Assembly (NCBI GenBank): GCA_964528155.1
Contig: CAZGRL010000151.1
Location: forward strand, 1 to 7,930
Length of the DNA stretch: 7,930 nucleotides
Direction of reading: 5' to 3'
Source: G001797105 sp964528155
GTDB lineage: Bacteria > Chloroflexota > Anaerolineae > Anaerolineales > E44-bin32
Made by a program: the position numbers and the translations under genes. Below, one piece after another: positions 6,239 through 7,930 of this stretch; position 1 is the stretch's first letter, and each line of letters starts with the position of its first letter. The notes beneath the pieces were generated by a model, which did no database searches, was not told where the DNA came from, and saw nothing but the letters and a program-made list of their open reading frames with translations.

Positions 6239-6655
6239 ATGGATGATAAAAGATACCCAGAACCAATAGTTGGTGTTTTAATTTTTAACCAAGAGGGTAA
6301 AATTTTCATCATGGTTTCGCCAAAATGGCAAGGAAAATATAGTCTTCCCGGTGGGCATATTGAACTTGGGGAGAGAATAGAAGAAGCGGCGAAAAGAGAG
6401 ATTAAGGAAGAAACGGCTTTGGACATTTTTGATATAGAATTTTTAATGGTCCAAGAATGTATTTTTAGCGAAGAATTTCACAAAAAGAAACATTTTATTT
6501 TTTTGGATTATATCGCTAAAGCACGGAATACTAATGTTATTTTAGATGGGCGGGAGGGGACAAAACATGTATGGATTACGATTGATGAATCGTTAAAACT
6601 TCCTCTTAATCTATACACAAGAAACACGATTTTAGAATATAAAAAGAAATATTAA
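6239..6655 (+). CDS. Nudix hydrolase
   Basis: The 138-residue protein contains a Nudix box: G39-x5-E45-x7-R53-E54-I55-x-E57-E58-x-A60-L61. The glutamates that bind the catalytic metal (E54, E57, E58) are intact, but the usual Gly of the EExG segment is Ala60. The preceding strand YSLPGGHIE and the N-terminal PIVGVLIFNQEGKIFIMVSPKWQGKY are typical, and the length fits a single-domain member. Such enzymes cleave nucleoside diphosphates linked to another moiety (dNTPs, NADH, nucleotide sugars, ADP-ribose); the substrate cannot be told from the sequence. It has its own promoter and strong RBS, so it is probably not part of the upstream cassette and marks ordinary flanking genome. No membrane segment or signal peptide is present. 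Confidence 0.92.
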   Translation: MDDKRYPEPIVGVLIFNQEGKIFIMVSPKWQGKYSLPGGHIELGERIEEAAKREIKEETALDIFDIEFLMVQECIFSEEFHKKKHFIFLDYIAKARNTNVILDGREGTKHVWITIDESLKLPLNLYTRNTILEYKKKY

Positions 6656-6680
6656 AAACTAATCAAAATTTAGCCCGAAG

Positions 6681-6709
6681 TTGAGGAAAAAAGTCGCACA
6701 AGGCGTAAT
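6681..6709 (+). promoter_or_regulatory. putative promoter upstream of the PIN gene sharing the GTCRCACAAGG element
   Basis: TTGAGG (6681-6686, 4/6) and CGTAAT (6704-6709, 4/6) are 17 bp apart. The spacer ends in GTCGCACAAGG (6693-6703), 10 of 11 identical to the element at 6169-6179 and in exactly the same register. The -10 is poor. An alternative promoter is TTGATT (6720-6725) with TATTCT (6742-6747), spacer 16. Confidence 0.4.
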
Positions 6710-6732
6710 TGGCAGACATTTGATTTTTAAAA

Positions 6733-6762
6733 CTTACGAGTTATTCTAGAAATAGAAGTAAG
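6733..6762. promoter_or_regulatory. 30-bp imperfect dyad, possible operator, ahead of the PIN gene
   Basis: CTTAC (6733-6737) mirrors GTAAG (6758-6762), and the 8-bp palindrome TTCTAGAA (6744-6751) sits on the same axis. Ten of fifteen position pairs are complementary. It ends 17 bp before ATG 6780 and overlaps the alternative -10 TATTCT, a position suited to repression. It could also form a leader RNA hairpin. Confidence 0.35.
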
Positions 6763-6779
6763 AGTAAAAAAATATATTT

Positions 6780-7766
6780 ATGTCACAGAAAAATAAGAAA
6801 AAAAGAAAAGAGCAGATTCTTATAGACACAAATATTTATTTGGAATATTTTAGGATGTCTTCCGCAACTACCAGTTCTTTAGAGTGGTTGTTAGATTCAT
6901 TAGAAAAAGAAAGGTTAGATTTAATATTACCTAAACAAATAGAAGACGAATATTGGAGAAATAAACAATCAACGATTAATCAAGCCCGAAAAGAAATTAT
7001 AAACCAACTTCCTCAAAAGCCTAAATTACCTTCTCCAGTCAAAAATTTACCAGAAGCAAAAAAAGTGGAAGAATTTTATTCTAAATTTAAAAAAAGCTTT
7101 GATAGGTTAGTAAAAAAATATGATAAAGAATTTAAGAAAAAAACAAAAACTGAGGAACTCATCGAGAAGATTTTTGATAAAGCCGAACGTGTAGCAGATA
7201 ATCCGAAAATAATTAAGAAAGCATATTACAGATATTTAAAAGGAAATCCTCCGGGGAAAAACAAGTCTTTTGGTGATGCAATTATTTGGGAAACACTACT
7301 TGAGAAATTTATTAATCAGGATTTGACTATAATGACAGAAGATGAAGACTGGTACACTGATAAAGAAAAAAAATCCTTAAATGAACTTTTGACTATAGAA
7401 TGGAGAAGAAAAACAAAGAAAAAATTAAAATTTAGTGTTTCTCTCGCGAGTTTTATTAATCAATTTACAGGCAAAACGACAATTAAGAAAACAGTGGTCC
7501 AGGAAGAAAAAGCTCCAAAAGAATATTTTTCACCCAATTTAATGGCATCAGGAGTTTTTGACACAGGAACAATTACAGCTAGAGATTTTTATGTACACGG
7601 ATTATCGGAGGCTAATCAAAACCTCTTAAGAGCTTCAATGCCCGAATCTTATCAAGTGATTGGGGGAATATTATATGAAAGAAGATGCCCTTATTGTTTA
7701 AAAGAAAATAAATCTGACGCTAAATTTTGTTCTTATTGTGGCCAAAATTTACCACGCTACCCTTAA
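6780..7766 (+). CDS. PIN-like nuclease (DUF4935-type) with C-terminal zinc ribbon
   Basis: The 328-residue protein opens with a short Lys-rich tail, then QILIDTNIYLEYF (12-24; D16 is the first PIN acidic residue). QIEDEYWR (53-60) adds E55/E57, FGDAIIWE (164-171) gives D166, and LTIMTEDEDWY (182-192) gives further acids, followed by LLTIEWRR. This spacing, with a basic helical insert between about 60 and 155, fits the PIN_8/DUF4935 group. PIN enzymes are metal-dependent RNases, often toxins. Residues 303-320 form C-x2-C-x10-C-x2-C (C303, C306, C317, C320), a zinc ribbon ending four residues after CGQNL. The linker (about 240-300) is unassigned. No SD is clear. No antitoxin-like small gene lies next to it, so a classic toxin-antitoxin pair is not supported. 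It may act on RNA or in RNA quality control; the target is unknown. Confidence 0.8.
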   Translation: MSQKNKKKRKEQILIDTNIYLEYFRMSSATTSSLEWLLDSLEKERLDLILPKQIEDEYWRNKQSTINQARKEIINQLPQKPKLPSPVKNLPEAKKVEEFYSKFKKSFDRLVKKYDKEFKKKTKTEELIEKIFDKAERVADNPKIIKKAYYRYLKGNPPGKNKSFGDAIIWETLLEKFINQDLTIMTEDEDWYTDKEKKSLNELLTIEWRRKTKKKLKFSVSLASFINQFTGKTTIKKTVVQEEKAPKEYFSPNLMASGVFDTGTITARDFYVHGLSEANQNLLRASMPESYQVIGGILYERRCPYCLKENKSDAKFCSYCGQNLPRYP

Positions 7767-7767
7767 T

Positions 7768-7793
7768 AAAAACCTTCATTCTAGGCGGTTTTT
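7768..7793 (+). terminator. Rho-independent-like terminator after the PIN gene
   Basis: AAAAACC (7768-7774) pairs with GGTTTTT (7787-7793) around a 12-base loop. It begins one base after the stop codon and its right arm supplies the T-tract. The stem is AT-rich with only two GC pairs, so it is moderate in strength. Confidence 0.5.
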
Positions 7794-7815
7794 ACGTCAC
7801 ACTACGTGGGTTATG

Positions 7816-7824
7816 TGATATAAG
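7816..7824 (+). promoter_or_regulatory. possible extended -10 promoter for the last gene
   Basis: TGATATAAG fits the extended -10 form TGnTATAAT. No good -35 is seen 17 bp upstream (GTCACA at 7796-7801). Just upstream lies a TCACA-N12-TGTGA dyad (7797-7818). A start near 7831 would fall inside the dyad at 7825-7856. Confidence 0.4.
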
Positions 7825-7856
7825 AGCTAAAAAATGTCTTACGACAAAGTTTAGCT
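7825..7856 (+). promoter_or_regulatory. 32-bp dyad in the leader of the last gene (operator or RNA hairpin)
   Basis: AGCTAAA (7825-7831) and TTTAGCT (7850-7856) are perfect complements. An inner TGTC (7835-7838) pairs with GACA (7843-7846) around TTAC, and a symmetric 3x3 internal loop separates the two stems. The right arm ends just before the AAAAAGGAG ribosome site, so a folded RNA could affect translation, or the DNA dyad could bind a repressor. Confidence 0.5.
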
Positions 7857-7869
7857 TAAAAAGGAGTTT

Positions 7870-7930
7870 ATGAAGGAAAATAAAGTAGAAACTATTAATA
7901 AATTTCAAGAAAAATTAAGGGGCCTAGAAG
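7870..7930 (+). CDS. start of an unknown gene (3' end outside window)
   Basis: ATG 7870 follows AAAAAGGAG (7858-7866) at a spacing of three bases and opens a frame without stops to the window end: MKENKVETINKFQEKLRGLE. The twenty residues are charged and probably helical. They are too few to assign a family. The gene is preceded by a terminator, a possible extended -10 promoter and a dyad, so it appears to be its own transcription unit. Confidence 0.55.
   Translation, partial: MKENKVETINKFQEKLRGLE

Noticed and set aside
6239..7766. Nudix and PIN genes as a toxin-antitoxin pair or as members of the cassette
   Set aside because: A 124-bp gap, separate putative promoters and the lack of antitoxin-like features argue against a pair; the strong Nudix RBS and promoter separate both from the cassette.
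7834..7854. Tiny frame MSYDKV inside the dyad before the last gene, a possible leader peptide
   Set aside because: There is no usable RBS and its length is easily due to chance; the dyad itself explains the sequence constraint better.
1..7930. CRISPR array, transposon ends, tRNA or rRNA genes
   Set aside because: No spaced direct repeats, transposase, terminal inverted repeats or tRNA-like cloverleaf sequence was seen on reading both strands.

Overview
The window is AT-rich bacterial DNA. It has sigma70-like -10/-35 pairs, AAGGAG-type ribosome binding sites on the flanking genes, and compact genes all on the + strand. All recognised families read through without internal UGA, so the standard bacterial code applies. 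The compact style, the gene mix and a 10-N assembly gap fit a metagenomic contig, possibly from an uncultivated candidate-phylum (Patescibacteria/CPR-like) bacterium. The taxonomic guess is inference only.

Layout: (1) 3-131, the C-terminal end of a TspO/MBR family membrane protein, followed by a weak terminator and a 192-bp intergenic stretch. (2) 324-6141, six tightly packed co-directional genes with gaps of 1, 10, 5, 20 and 7 nt: an N6/N4-type DNA methyltransferase with an unusual HPPY catalytic motif; a SAP-like + PD-(D/E)XK nuclease; a GIY-YIG nuclease with a DUF4357 tail; a DGQHR-domain (DndB-like) protein; an unrecognised, possibly HEPN-like helical protein; and a D12-class (Dam-like) adenine methyltransferase. 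(3) 6239-6655, a Nudix hydrolase with its own promoter and strong RBS. (4) 6780-7766, a PIN-like (DUF4935-type) nuclease with a C-terminal four-cysteine zinc ribbon, then a terminator. (5) 7870-7930, the start of an unknown gene behind a conspicuous dyad.

The six-gene block reads as a DNA modification and restriction cassette. It has two methyltransferases of different classes (one at each end), two nucleases of unrelated folds, a DndB-like protein that could regulate or sense modified DNA, and one uncharacterised protein. The first two genes look like a type II R-M pair. The combination with GIY-YIG-DUF4357, DGQHR, the unknown protein and D12 methylase matches no named defence system that I can recall, and it is the best candidate here for an undescribed system. 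Its genes mostly lack Shine-Dalgarno sequences, whereas the Nudix gene and the last gene have strong ones. Two short intergenic regions downstream of the cassette share an 11-bp element placed identically just upstream of a putative -10 box.
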